Source of the DNA: Calothrix sp. 336/3 | GTDB lineage: Bacteria > Cyanobacteriota > Cyanobacteriia > Cyanobacteriales > Nostocaceae | Direction: 5' to 3' | Assembly: GCF_000734895.2 (NCBI RefSeq) | Contig: NZ_CP011382.1 | Location: forward strand, 4,008,700 to 4,072,699 | DNA length: 64,000 nucleotides | Shown: positions 8,963 to 17,686 of the stretch, piece after piece | Layout of the letters: each line of letters opens with the position of its first letter | Position numbering within the stretch: position 1 is the stretch's first letter | Notes under the pieces: model-generated | Seen by the model: only the letters and a program-made list of their open reading frames with translations | Told to the model about the DNA's origin: nothing | The model's database searches: none | Program-made: the position numbers and the translations under genes

Positions 8963-11900
8963 TTATTCTATGCCCTCAATTCTATCTTCCACTTCCTGAT
9001 ACAGTTCCCGCAGTTTATCGAGATTCTCCTCAGAAGTTTCCCAGTATCCTCTACCGTTTGCTTCTAACAGAGTTGTCACCATCTTGCGGAAGGAATGGGG
9101 ATTGAGGTTCAACAGACGCTTTTGCATCTCCTCATCTTTCATGAAGGTTTCGTTCGCATCTTCATAAATCCAGTTATCCACTGCACCGGATGTTGCACTC
9201 CAACCGACTGTGTTTACCAGACGTTTAGAAAGCTCTCTGACACCTTCGTAACCATGACTCAACATTCCTTCATACCATCGGGGATTCAGCAACTTAGTAC
9301 GGGAATCCAAACGCACGGTTTCTGAAAGTGTCCGTACCTGAGCATTGGCTGTAGTGGTATCTGCCATGTAGGATGCGGGCATTTTACCATCACCACGTAG
9401 ACTTGCAACCAATTTTGTGGGATCGGAGTCGTAGTAGTGAGAAACATCAGTGAGAGAAATTTCCGAAGAATCCAGGTTTTGGAATGTCACGTCAGCAGTT
9501 TTCAAAGTTGTCTCGAAAATCTGGCGAGAATGCTCCATCATCCCTGGATTATCAGCACTGAAGGCAAAGGATTTGCGGGTGAGATACATTTCCTGTAACT
9601 CTGACTCACTTTCCCAAGTACTATTTTCTACTGCCAAGTTAATATTACTGGAGTAGGAACCGGAAGCATTGGAAAATACCCTTGTAGCAGCTTGTCTGAG
9701 GTTAATTCCTAGTTCCTCTGCTTGCTGCATTGCGTGCTTGCGTACAAAGTTCATCTCCACGGGTTCATCAGCTTCCGCAGCCATTTTCACCGCTTGATCG
9801 AGGAGATTCATTTGGTTGATAAACAAATCACGGAAGACACCGGAACAGTTAATCACTACGTCAATCCGTGGTCTACCCAACTCTGAAAGTGGTATCAATT
9901 CTAACTTGTTTACACGCCCCAGAGCATCGGGAACTGGTCTGACACCAACCATCCACATGATTTGTGCCAGTGATTCCCCGTAGGTTTTAATATTGTCTGT
10001 ACCCCATAATACACAAGCGATAGTTTCAGGGTACTTGCCGTCGTTTTCCGACATATTCCGTGCTAACAGACGGTCAACAACGATTTTTGCTGATTGTACA
10101 GCTGCTTGGGTAGGGATTGCCTGGGGGTCGAGGGCGTGAATATTTTTACCTGTGGGTAACACATCGGGGTTACGGATGGGATCGCCACCGGGACCGGGAA
10201 GGATGTATTCTCCTTCTAAACCCTGGAGTAAACCGGCTAGTTCCTTGTCTGCACAAACCTGTTCTAAACAGAATTCCAGGTACTCAAATAATGGTTTGAG
10301 TTGATTGACATCAACCTTACTGTAGCCGGATTGGTGCAAGGATTCGACCCAGGGTTCCTTTCTGCCCATATTAAAGAAGTTGAGCTTGGAAACGAGGGAA
10401 ACTCTTCCTTCGGCATCGGTTTGTTCTTTCACGAGGGCAGAAACAGCCGCACGGGTTGCCATGGTGATGTCTTGCAGTAGCTGCACATCTGACAAAATAC
10501 CCTTGTCACTATTTTGGTAAATCTCGTCTAATTCCCGTCCTATACTTGCAGCAATAATTCGGGGGAGTCCAATAATTTCTTCTTCCTGACGATCTAAGCT
10601 GGCAATATTTACCAGGGTGGCGATCGCCTCTTCCGCAGTCGGTGGTTTGCCAATTACGTGTAATCCGCAGGGGAGTAAGCGAGACTCGATTTCCATCAAT
10701 TTGCGGTACACACTACCTACGATGTTATCCCGTTCTTCTGGGGACATATCCTTGGCATCGGTTTCTGGCAAATTAATATCTTTATCCAGGTTCACCATCC
10801 GGCATTTATCCATGATGGTATTCACGATAGGGATACCACGACCGGAATCTTTCAGGGTTTGGTAAGAAGCAATCAATTCGCTGAGTTCTTTCAAACCCTT
10901 GTATAAACCAGCATTTTCCGCAGGTGGTGTCAGGTAAGAAATAATTTCAGCGTAACTGCGACGCTTGGCGATGGTTGCTTCGCTGGGGTTATTAGCTGCG
11001 TAATAATACAGATTGGGAATGGTACCAATGAGGTTATCTGGATAACATTCCCCAGACATTCCCATTTGCTTCCCAGGCATGAATTCTAGGGAACCGTGGG
11101 TTCCGAAGTGGAGAACCGCATCCGCACCCCAAACCTTCTCTAGGTAGGTGTAGTAAGCAGCAAAACCATGGTGAGGACTGGCGGAACGGGAGAATAATAA
11201 CCGCATCGGATCGCCTTCATAACCAAAGGTGGGTTGTACACCAATAAAGACGTTACCGAAGTGTTTGCCGTAGATTAATAAGTTTTGTCCATCACTATTT
11301 AAATGTCCTGGAGGTGCGCCCCAATTCTCTTCTAGGCGTTTGGAATAGGGTGTGAGTTCCTCATATTCCGGTACGGACATGCGGTAGGCAACATTTAATT
11401 CTGGACTGCTGTACTGTGCTTGGGCATCATGGATGACAGCTTCCATCAATTCCTGGGATGATTCTGGCAATTCTTGCACATCATAGCCATTATCTCGCAG
11501 GGCTTTCATTGCCTCAAAGATGGAGCCAAAAACATCCAAATAAGCGGCAGTTCCCACATTCCCTTTATCCGGGGGGAAACTGAAAACAGTAATGGCAACT
11601 TTTTTATTTAATTTGGGTTTACGTCGCAGACTTGCCCATTTCATTGCCCGTTGAGCAACTGCTTCAATCCGATCTTGGAGGGCGATCGCCTTACCAGTAG
11701 CACCATCTTTCCCGGACATAATAATTGGTTCAATTGCCCCATCTAATTCGGGAATCGCTATTTGCAGGGCGACTTGGATGGGGTGTAAACCTAAATCACT
11801 GTCTTGCCATTCCTCAGTAGTTTGGAAGACAAGGGGTAATGCCACCATGTAGGGACGATTCAACCGCTTTAATGATTCAATCGCCTTCGGATGGTCTTGT

Positions 11901-12949
11901 CTAGCTGGTCCCCCCACAAGAGCAAAACCAGTCAGAGAAATCACCGCATCCACCAGGGAAGTATTGGTCGTCGGTTCATAAAAATAAGCATCCACTGGCT
12001 TGGAAAAATCCAAACCGCCAGCAAACACGGCTATTACCTTGGCTCCCATGGATTCCAATTCCTGAACCATGGCAACATAGTGAGCATCATCACCAGTTAC
12101 TAGGTGACTACGCTGTAATACTAAGCCCACACAAGGTGCTAAGGGGTCTTTTAAATCTTGTGAAATATCTTTGCGGCTACTGTGCCAATTCAGGTATTCC
12201 CGCACATCCTCAAACATTGTTGTGGCGAGGGGATGCCAGATACCCATATCGGGGTAAACTACAGGTGCTTGATAGGCAACTGAGGAAAAATTCTGTTTTT
12301 CTTCGCCTTTTAATACGTACTTATCTGCTAGCATCAACAGAAAATTTTCCAGGTTTTCTGCCGAACCACCTAACCAGTACTGGAAGCTCAACATAAAATT
12401 ACGGGCATCCTGGGCTTTTTCCATGGGCAGGAATTTCAGCACCTGGGGTAATGTCCGCAACAGCTTCAACATCCCATCTTGGAAACCAGCGCCGGATTTT
12501 TCCTTGCGCTTCTTCATAAATTGGGCGATGACGCTCTTGGATTGCCCTAATTGTGCCAAGGAAAAGCTACCCATTTTATTGAGTCGCATCACCTCTGGCA
12601 TGGAGGGAAAGACTACTGCTACATCTAGGCGATCGCGGTAGGGTTCAACCGCCGCAACTACCTTCTGAGCCAAGTCTTCAATAAAAATTAATGAAGCGAT
12701 AAAAATATTAGCTTCTGCAATATCCCGCTCAAACTCTTGATAGTTATCGGGGGAACGCAACTCTTCAATTAAATAACCGCTAATCTCGATCGCCAGATTA
12801 GGATGGTTTTCGTTAATAGTCCTGACAGCTTGCGACAATGCGCTCTGATACTGGGACTCTAGCACGACATAGACCACCTTAATCAAGTGCCGCCCGCGCA
12901 GGTCATCTGGCGAAATGTGTCGAATGGTGGACTTGACGTGAGTGAACAT
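8963..12949 (-). CDS. chlH: Magnesium chelatase subunit ChlH
   Basis: This 1328-residue protein is the porphyrin-binding catalytic subunit of Mg-chelatase. With ChlI and ChlD it inserts Mg2+ into protoporphyrin IX, the first committed step of chlorophyll synthesis. Its length matches the cyanobacterial ChlH family, and the BchH/CobN core is recognisable in stretches such as HFGTHGSLEFMPGKQMGMSG and PDNLIGTIPNLYYYAANNPSEA. chlI and chlD are not in the window, as is usual in cyanobacteria. The gene is monocistronic: hairpins lie downstream and a 490-bp non-coding region upstream. CobN is a cousin, but the full-length match and phototroph context favour ChlH. Confidence 0.97.
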   Translation of the reverse strand: MFTHVKSTIRHISPDDLRGRHLIKVVYVVLESQYQSALSQAVRTINENHPNLAIEISGYLIEELRSPDNYQEFERDIAEANIFIASLIFIEDLAQKVVAAVEPYRDRLDVAVVFPSMPEVMRLNKMGSFSLAQLGQSKSVIAQFMKKRKEKSGAGFQDGMLKLLRTLPQVLKFLPMEKAQDARNFMLSFQYWLGGSAENLENFLLMLADKYVLKGEEKQNFSSVAYQAPVVYPDMGIWHPLATTMFEDVREYLNWHSSRKDISQDLKDPLAPCVGLVLQRSHLVTGDDAHYVAMVQELESMGAKVIAVFAGGLDFSKPVDAYFYEPTTNTSLVDAVISLTGFALVGGPARQDHPKAIESLKRLNRPYMVALPLVFQTTEEWQDSDLGLHPIQVALQIAIPELDGAIEPIIMSGKDGATGKAIALQDRIEAVAQRAMKWASLRRKPKLNKKVAITVFSFPPDKGNVGTAAYLDVFGSIFEAMKALRDNGYDVQELPESSQELMEAVIHDAQAQYSSPELNVAYRMSVPEYEELTPYSKRLEENWGAPPGHLNSDGQNLLIYGKHFGNVFIGVQPTFGYEGDPMRLLFSRSASPHHGFAAYYTYLEKVWGADAVLHFGTHGSLEFMPGKQMGMSGECYPDNLIGTIPNLYYYAANNPSEATIAKRRSYAEIISYLTPPAENAGLYKGLKELSELIASYQTLKDSGRGIPIVNTIMDKCRMVNLDKDINLPETDAKDMSPEERDNIVGSVYRKLMEIESRLLPCGLHVIGKPPTAEEAIATLVNIASLDRQEEEIIGLPRIIAASIGRELDEIYQNSDKGILSDVQLLQDITMATRAAVSALVKEQTDAEGRVSLVSKLNFFNMGRKEPWVESLHQSGYSKVDVNQLKPLFEYLEFCLEQVCADKELAGLLQGLEGEYILPGPGGDPIRNPDVLPTGKNIHALDPQAIPTQAAVQSAKIVVDRLLARNMSENDGKYPETIACVLWGTDNIKTYGESLAQIMWMVGVRPVPDALGRVNKLELIPLSELGRPRIDVVINCSGVFRDLFINQMNLLDQAVKMAAEADEPVEMNFVRKHAMQQAEELGINLRQAATRVFSNASGSYSSNINLAVENSTWESESELQEMYLTRKSFAFSADNPGMMEHSRQIFETTLKTADVTFQNLDSSEISLTDVSHYYDSDPTKLVASLRGDGKMPASYMADTTTANAQVRTLSETVRLDSRTKLLNPRWYEGMLSHGYEGVRELSKRLVNTVGWSATSGAVDNWIYEDANETFMKDEEMQKRLLNLNPHSFRKMVTTLLEANGRGYWETSEENLDKLRELYQEVEDRIEGIE

Positions 12950-13440
12950 TCTGATGAGGCTCCTTTGATGCGTGTTCTCTACTGGAAGTACAGAATGGCA
13001 AGCACTAGCAAACCCTCAGTCTTCCTGGTTAGGCACGGCAGTGGCTAAAACGGTTTTTAATTCTGCTTTAGTCTGCCTATATTTCGAGGCACTATGAAGT
13101 TTTTACCAGAAAAGGCTTCCTAAAAGCTTCATTTGTCGCCTGTTTGACACAAAAAGATATAAAAACTGAGACTTTTGTTTACAAAAGTTAACTTTATCAA
13201 AAAGTAAACACTCACACAAATATTAAATTTTATTTACATATTTATTTGGCTATATATCTATAAAAGTATTTTATTTTGAATTGAAAACCAATTATGAGAA
13301 GATTTCCAGTAGTGAAGAAGTCAAAGGAATTGATTTGGATTTATTGTTACGCTGCGTCAATATGGTAAATCATGTGGATGCGGTCAAAACTTTTCAGCAA
13401 GGGCTACAAAAATAGGTGAAAATATTGCAAAAATGGCACT
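12950..13440. other. Non-coding divergent region between chlH and the amidase gene
   Basis: This 491-bp AT-rich spacer should hold the promoters of chlH (leftward) and the amidase (rightward). It contains the palindromes ACTTTTGT-TT-ACAAAAGT (13171-13188) and AAAGTTAACTTT (13184-13195), which overlap and could be an operator. A short open stretch ends just before the amidase start but does not resemble the AtzG-type small subunit often placed there. No promoter could be fixed with confidence. Confidence 0.5.
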
Positions 13441-14907
13441 ATGGAACCAGAAAAATTAATCAATAGTGATGCAATATCCATTGCCAAAAATATTCGTGAA
13501 GGCAAAATTAGTGCAGTTAAAGTTACCCAAGAAACCCTCGAAAATATTGCTACCAGGGACAGAGAATTAAACTGTTTTACTAATGTCACAATGGAGACAG
13601 CACTCCTAGGGGCAGCCAAAATTGATCAGCAAATATCCCAAGGGCAAAATCCTGGTTTGCTAGCAGGTGTTCCCTTTGCGGTGAAAAATTTATTTGATAT
13701 TGCGGGTTTACGAACCCTGGCAGGTTCTAAGATTAACGCTGATAACCTTCCAGCCAGAAAGAATGCCACAGCGATCGCCAAGCTTGAGCAATCAGGGGCA
13801 ATCCTTGTTGGTGCATTGAACATGGATGAGTATGCCTACGGATTTGTCACAGAAAATTATCACTACGGTACTACACGTAATCCCCACGATATTACTTGTA
13901 TCGCCGGCGGTTCTTCTGGTGGTTCTGCGGCTGCGGTTGCAGGTGGCTTAGTTCCGATTTCCCTGGGCTCTGATACAAATGGTTCTGTTCGCGTACCGGC
14001 GGCTTTATGTGGCGTGTATGGTTTTAAACCTACCTATGGAAGGTTGTCAAGGGCTGGTGTAGCTTTGCTTTCCAGTAGTTTAGACCATGTGGGAACCTTT
14101 GCTCGCTCCGTAGAAGATATCGCTTTAATGTTTGATGTTTTGCAAGGATATGATGAAAATGACCCTGTTTCCAGTCAGATAGAACCAGAGTTATGTTTTC
14201 CACAGATACATCGGGGTATGGATGGGTTAAGGGTGGCGATCGCTCTAGCGGACTGTAAGTCTATCGCTTTAGCGGACTGTAAGTCTATCGCGCTAGCGGA
14301 CTGTAAGTCTAATGACGATAATTATTTTGCCCAGAAACTACAACCAGAAGCTTTAGCAGCAGTTACCAAAGTTGCCCAGGCATTAAACGTAAATCAGTAT
14401 ATAAAAATACCAGAGGTTCATCGCGCCCGTGCTGCGGCATTTGTGATTACAGCGACAGAAGGTGCTAATTTACACTTAGAAAAAATTCGCCAACGTCCCC
14501 AAGATTTCGACCCAGAAACGAGAGATAGATTTATTGCAGGTGCTTTAATCCCCAGTAGCTGGTATCTACAAGCACAAAGATTTAGAAGATGGTATCGAGA
14601 TAGAGTACGGGAGATATTTACTCAAGTAGATGTAATTTTAGCACCCACAACCCCTATCGCCGCACCTTTGATAGGACAAAAAACGATGATTTTAGATGGA
14701 GAGGAAATTTCTATACGCCCTTATTTGGGACAATTTACTCAACCATTTTCTTTTATTGGTTTGCCTGTTTTGTCTGTACCTGTGCAGCTAAAAAATTCTT
14801 TACCTCTAGGTGTACAGTTAATTGCTGCACCTTTCAATGAGGTAGCGATTTTGAGAGTTGCAGCAGTTTTGCAAAAAATGGGTGTGGTATCAGTGGGGAG
14901 AGGCTAA
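13441..14907 (+). CDS. AtzE-type amidase (amidase signature family)
   Basis: This 488-residue amidase-signature hydrolase has the Ser-cisSer-Lys triad: K82 in FAVKNL, S158 in GGSSGGS and S182 in GSDTNGSVRVP. The overall sequence follows the AtzE / 1-carboxybiuret hydrolase subfamily (TIGR02715 type), which cleaves C-N amide bonds in small urea-like molecules; GatA is less likely. AtzE usually needs the small partner AtzG, and no AtzG-like gene is seen beside it. Residues 267-290 are three copies of IALADCKS coded by a 24-bp tandem repeat, an in-frame insertion in a region where family members normally have a short loop. Confidence 0.8.
   Translation: MEPEKLINSDAISIAKNIREGKISAVKVTQETLENIATRDRELNCFTNVTMETALLGAAKIDQQISQGQNPGLLAGVPFAVKNLFDIAGLRTLAGSKINADNLPARKNATAIAKLEQSGAILVGALNMDEYAYGFVTENYHYGTTRNPHDITCIAGGSSGGSAAAVAGGLVPISLGSDTNGSVRVPAALCGVYGFKPTYGRLSRAGVALLSSSLDHVGTFARSVEDIALMFDVLQGYDENDPVSSQIEPELCFPQIHRGMDGLRVAIALADCKSIALADCKSIALADCKSNDDNYFAQKLQPEALAAVTKVAQALNVNQYIKIPEVHRARAAAFVITATEGANLHLEKIRQRPQDFDPETRDRFIAGALIPSSWYLQAQRFRRWYRDRVREIFTQVDVILAPTTPIAAPLIGQKTMILDGEEISIRPYLGQFTQPFSFIGLPVLSVPVQLKNSLPLGVQLIAAPFNEVAILRVAAVLQKMGVVSVGRG
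14239..14310 (+). repeat. Three in-frame 24-bp tandem repeats inside the amidase gene
   Basis: Three consecutive 24-bp units (14239-14262, 14263-14286, 14287-14310) share the core TAGCGGACTGTAAGTCT and differ at only a few positions near the start of each unit. They encode (IALADCKS)x3. Because 24 is a multiple of 3, the frame is kept. The first unit begins within a GCGATCGC octamer. Confidence 0.95.
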
Positions 14908-14914
14908 AGTTTGG

Positions 14915-14937
14915 AATTTAGGTAAATTTCCTAAATT
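14915..14937. terminator. Hairpin between convergent genes
   Basis: A perfect 8-bp stem (AATTTAGG / CCTAAATT) with a 7-nt loop lies 8 bp after the amidase stop and 27 bp before the stop of the convergent repeat protein. It has no long T-run, so it is a moderate terminator candidate. Confidence 0.45.
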
Positions 14938-14963
14938 GGCTAGAATTAAACTCAGCATGAATA

Positions 14964-16643
14964 TTAACGTTTCTTTTTCTTGCTTGTTTTAGATTTAGCA
15001 GTAGAGCTTGTTATACGTCCAAAACCTTTATTATTTAATTGTGTTTCTGGTATTTCTGATTGACTACTATTCTCTATTGATGATATTTCTGTATCTTTCG
15101 GTAAGATGATATTATCTGTGAGTACTTCATTAATTTTGGGAATATTACTAGTTTTTTCTGTGCTATTTGTAATAGCAGTATTTCCTGATGTTTCCTCTGA
15201 CTCAGTGACAGTTAATTCTGAATTATCTTCGATGGTTTCTGCTTGGGGAGTGGGTATTTCAGGGGAAGAAGTTTCTGTAGTTTCCTCTGATTCAGTAACA
15301 GTTAATTCTGGAGTATCTTCGATAATTTCTGCTTGAGGAGTGGGTATTTCAGGAGAAGAAGTTTCTGTAATTGCCTCTGATTCAGTAACAGTTAATTCTG
15401 AAGTATCTTCGATAATCTCTGCTTGAGAAGTAGAGGTTTCAGGGGAATAAATTTCTGTAATTTCTTCAGTGACAGTTAATTCTGAAGTATCTTCGATGGT
15501 TTCTACTTGAGGAGTAGAGGTTTCAGGGGAAGAATTTTCTGTAGTTCCCTCTGATTCAGTAACAGTTAATTCTGAAGTATCTTCGATAATCTCTGCTTGA
15601 GGAGTGGGTATTTCAGGGGAATAAGTTTCCGTAATTTCCTCTGATTCAGTAACAGTTAATTCTGAAGTATCTTCGATAATCTCTGCTTGAGGAGTAGAGG
15701 TTTCAGGAGAAGAAATTTCCGTAGTTTCTTCTGATTCAGTAACAGTTAATTCTGAAGTATCTTCGATAATCTCTGCTTGGGGATTGGGTATTTCGGGAGA
15801 ACAAGTTTCTGTAATTTCCTCTGATTCAGTGACAGGTAATTCTGGAGTATCTTCGATAATTTCTGCTTGAGGAGTGGAGATTTCGAGAGAAATATTCGTT
15901 TCTTCAATAATAGTTGCTTGCTGCTCTTCATTGGGAATCTCTGCAACTAAAACTGCATTAGTTTCGAGATTATCATTTGGAGTTGGTATAACAAATAAAT
16001 TTACTTGTGCATCATCCACACCTAACCCTTGAGCAACTTCTTCCCAAGTACCAGTAATATCTTCAGCGACTGCTTGATGATGGAAAGCAGTTTTAATAAT
16101 CGATGCAGCATCAATAGCTGTTAATTCTAGTAAAGAAGCGACTAAAAAGCTGTTGAGTTCAGGTAGATTGCTTGTAAACTCTGTTAGCTGTTGTGTGAGT
16201 ACAGCAATACATTCTGGGTGGGTGTCTGGGTGTTGCTTGGCAATTTCTACTAAGCTATTGATAGCTGTGACACGGGGAAAAAGTTTATGGGAAACGTCTG
16301 CAAGGTAGGTTTGTAAGGGAGAAATCGCAACTCTTCCAATCATCCCGTAAACCTTGGGCATTTCTTCACTTACCAAATCATTATCTTCCCATTCGTGGAA
16401 TAACTCCATCAAAGGAATTACAGCACTTTCTGCACCTAATTGCGCCAGCGATCGCCATGGATGTATGTGAGAATCTATACTATCTAAATCCCTATCTACT
16501 GCCATCCTGATTAATTCAGGAATATCTTCCTTACCCAAACCGAACATTTCTGGATAGTTGTACCAGGTTTTTGCCTGAATGGAGGAATTATCTAAGGCAA
16601 GTAGTTGATTTACAGGAGGTTGATAGTTCGTTTGATTCGTCAT
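14964..16643 (-). CDS. HEAT-like protein with eight acidic 30-residue tandem repeats
   Basis: Unknown function. The N-terminal ~210 residues form an alpha-helical, HEAT-repeat-like domain (stretches such as HPWRSLAQLGAESAVIPLME and SLVEIAKQHPD). It is followed by eight near-identical units of about 30 residues with the consensus TPQAEIIEDTSELTVTESEE then I/T-TET-x-SPEIP; the fifth unit is two residues shorter. The repeats are very acidic and rich in Thr, Ser and Glu, so probably disordered or extended. The chain ends in a basic KSKTSKKKKR tail. No signal peptide or membrane segment is present. The frame opens at a TTG at 16670, but the ATG at 16643 is preferred. The tail and acidic repeats suggest a charge-based scaffold; this is inference only. 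Confidence 0.7.
   Translation of the reverse strand: MTNQTNYQPPVNQLLALDNSSIQAKTWYNYPEMFGLGKEDIPELIRMAVDRDLDSIDSHIHPWRSLAQLGAESAVIPLMELFHEWEDNDLVSEEMPKVYGMIGRVAISPLQTYLADVSHKLFPRVTAINSLVEIAKQHPDTHPECIAVLTQQLTEFTSNLPELNSFLVASLLELTAIDAASIIKTAFHHQAVAEDITGTWEEVAQGLGVDDAQVNLFVIPTPNDNLETNAVLVAEIPNEEQQATIIEETNISLEISTPQAEIIEDTPELPVTESEEITETCSPEIPNPQAEIIEDTSELTVTESEETTEISSPETSTPQAEIIEDTSELTVTESEEITETYSPEIPTPQAEIIEDTSELTVTESEGTTENSSPETSTPQVETIEDTSELTVTEEITEIYSPETSTSQAEIIEDTSELTVTESEAITETSSPEIPTPQAEIIEDTPELTVTESEETTETSSPEIPTPQAETIEDNSELTVTESEETSGNTAITNSTEKTSNIPKINEVLTDNIILPKDTEISSIENSSQSEIPETQLNNKGFGRITSSTAKSKTSKKKKR
15170..15880 (-). repeat. Eight 90-bp tandem repeats coding the acidic repeat region
   Basis: Eight tandem units of 90 bp (one of 84 bp) encode the 30-residue acidic repeats. 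Differences between units are mostly single bases, which points to recent expansion by slippage or recombination. The period is a multiple of three, so frame is conserved. Confidence 0.95.
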
Positions 16644-16958
16644 CTCTACATAGTTTTGATGAATAGTCAAGTATCAGACTATAGCAGAATTTTTGAGTAT
16701 TATCTCTAATTGTCAAGATAATCTTAAACAAACGTTCTATAACTATTTGAGTTAACGGGGCGATTGTTCTCCCTTGAGACGTATTTTATTTATATATGGT
16801 CGCACAATACCCAAAATCAAATTATTCTAAATTTTTGGCTTGTACAACTTAGGTACATATCAGTATCGAAACAATCTACCCATTGCTTCTCAACTGAAAG
16901 ATTCTCCATTCCCCATTACCCCCGTACAGACGTATTTCACATCATTACCCATTCCCCA

Positions 16959-17663
16959 ATGACACAACTGCAACGTATTACCATCAAACCTGAGCAATTC
17001 CAAGGAGAGCAGATATTACTTACCTCGGAGCAATTGCATTATCTGTTACGGGTACTGCGTTTAGAGGATGGCGATCGCTTCATTGCTATGGATGGTATGG
17101 GAAAATGGTGGCTAACTCAAATCAACCATCAACAGGGGCAAATTTTAGAATTATTGCAACCAGAAACTGAGTCACCTATAAATATTACTTTACTAATTTC
17201 CCTCCCCAAAAACGGTTTTGATGATGTTATCCGTTATTGTACTGAGCTAGGTGTAACTTGTATTGCTCCCGTGATGAGCGATCGCAGCTTACTAAAACCC
17301 AGCTCTCACAAGCAGGAACGCTGGCAAAAAATCGCCCAAGAGGCAGCAGAGCAATCAGAAAGGGCAATTGTTCCTACTATCCTAGAACCAGTGAAATTTA
17401 TTACCGCTATAGGTAAGGATGTATCAAAGCAAAAGTTTATCTGTGAAGCTAGGGGCAGCTATCCCCATTTAAAAAATACCATAGATACCCAACAACCATT
17501 AACCATTGCGATCGGACCTGAGGGAGGATGGACAGATGCAGAGATAAAAAATGCTATGGAGGCGAAATTTCAACCAGTATCCCTAGGAAAGCGCATTCTC
17601 AGAGCAGTTACAGCCCCTATAGTAGCTCTTTCTATTGTTGCCAGTGAATTAGAATCTGATTAA
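16959..17663 (+). CDS. rsmE: 16S rRNA (uracil1498-N3)-methyltransferase RsmE
   Basis: SPOUT-class methyltransferase that makes m3U1498 in 16S rRNA, about 234 residues. The N-terminal PUA-like part (LTSEQLHYLLRVLRLEDGDRF) is followed by the knotted SAM-binding domain with IGPEGGW and LGKRILRAVTAP, the hallmark RsmE motifs. The frame is open from 16764, but the added 65 residues resemble nothing and come from AT-rich sequence with short repeats. The ATG at 16959 gives the normal family start. It is followed 23 bp later by a TPR-protein gene, so the two are probably co-transcribed. Confidence 0.93.
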   Translation: MTQLQRITIKPEQFQGEQILLTSEQLHYLLRVLRLEDGDRFIAMDGMGKWWLTQINHQQGQILELLQPETESPINITLLISLPKNGFDDVIRYCTELGVTCIAPVMSDRSLLKPSSHKQERWQKIAQEAAEQSERAIVPTILEPVKFITAIGKDVSKQKFICEARGSYPHLKNTIDTQQPLTIAIGPEGGWTDAEIKNAMEAKFQPVSLGKRILRAVTAPIVALSIVASELESD

Positions 17664-17686
17664 TTATGATACATCCTTAAATAATC

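Noticed and set aside
13441..14907. GatA (amidotransferase subunit) for the amidase
   Set aside because: Sequence follows the AtzE subfamily (GSDTNGSVRVP) and no gatB or gatC is adjacent.
15106..15946. Short frames on both strands through the 90-bp repeats, and a CRISPR-like periodic look
   Set aside because: The period is a multiple of three within a clear coding frame, with no spacers between repeats, so it is a protein repeat and not a CRISPR array.
16764..16958. 65-residue N-terminal extension of RsmE
   Set aside because: The extra residues come from AT-rich, repeat-like sequence and the ATG at 16959 matches the family start.
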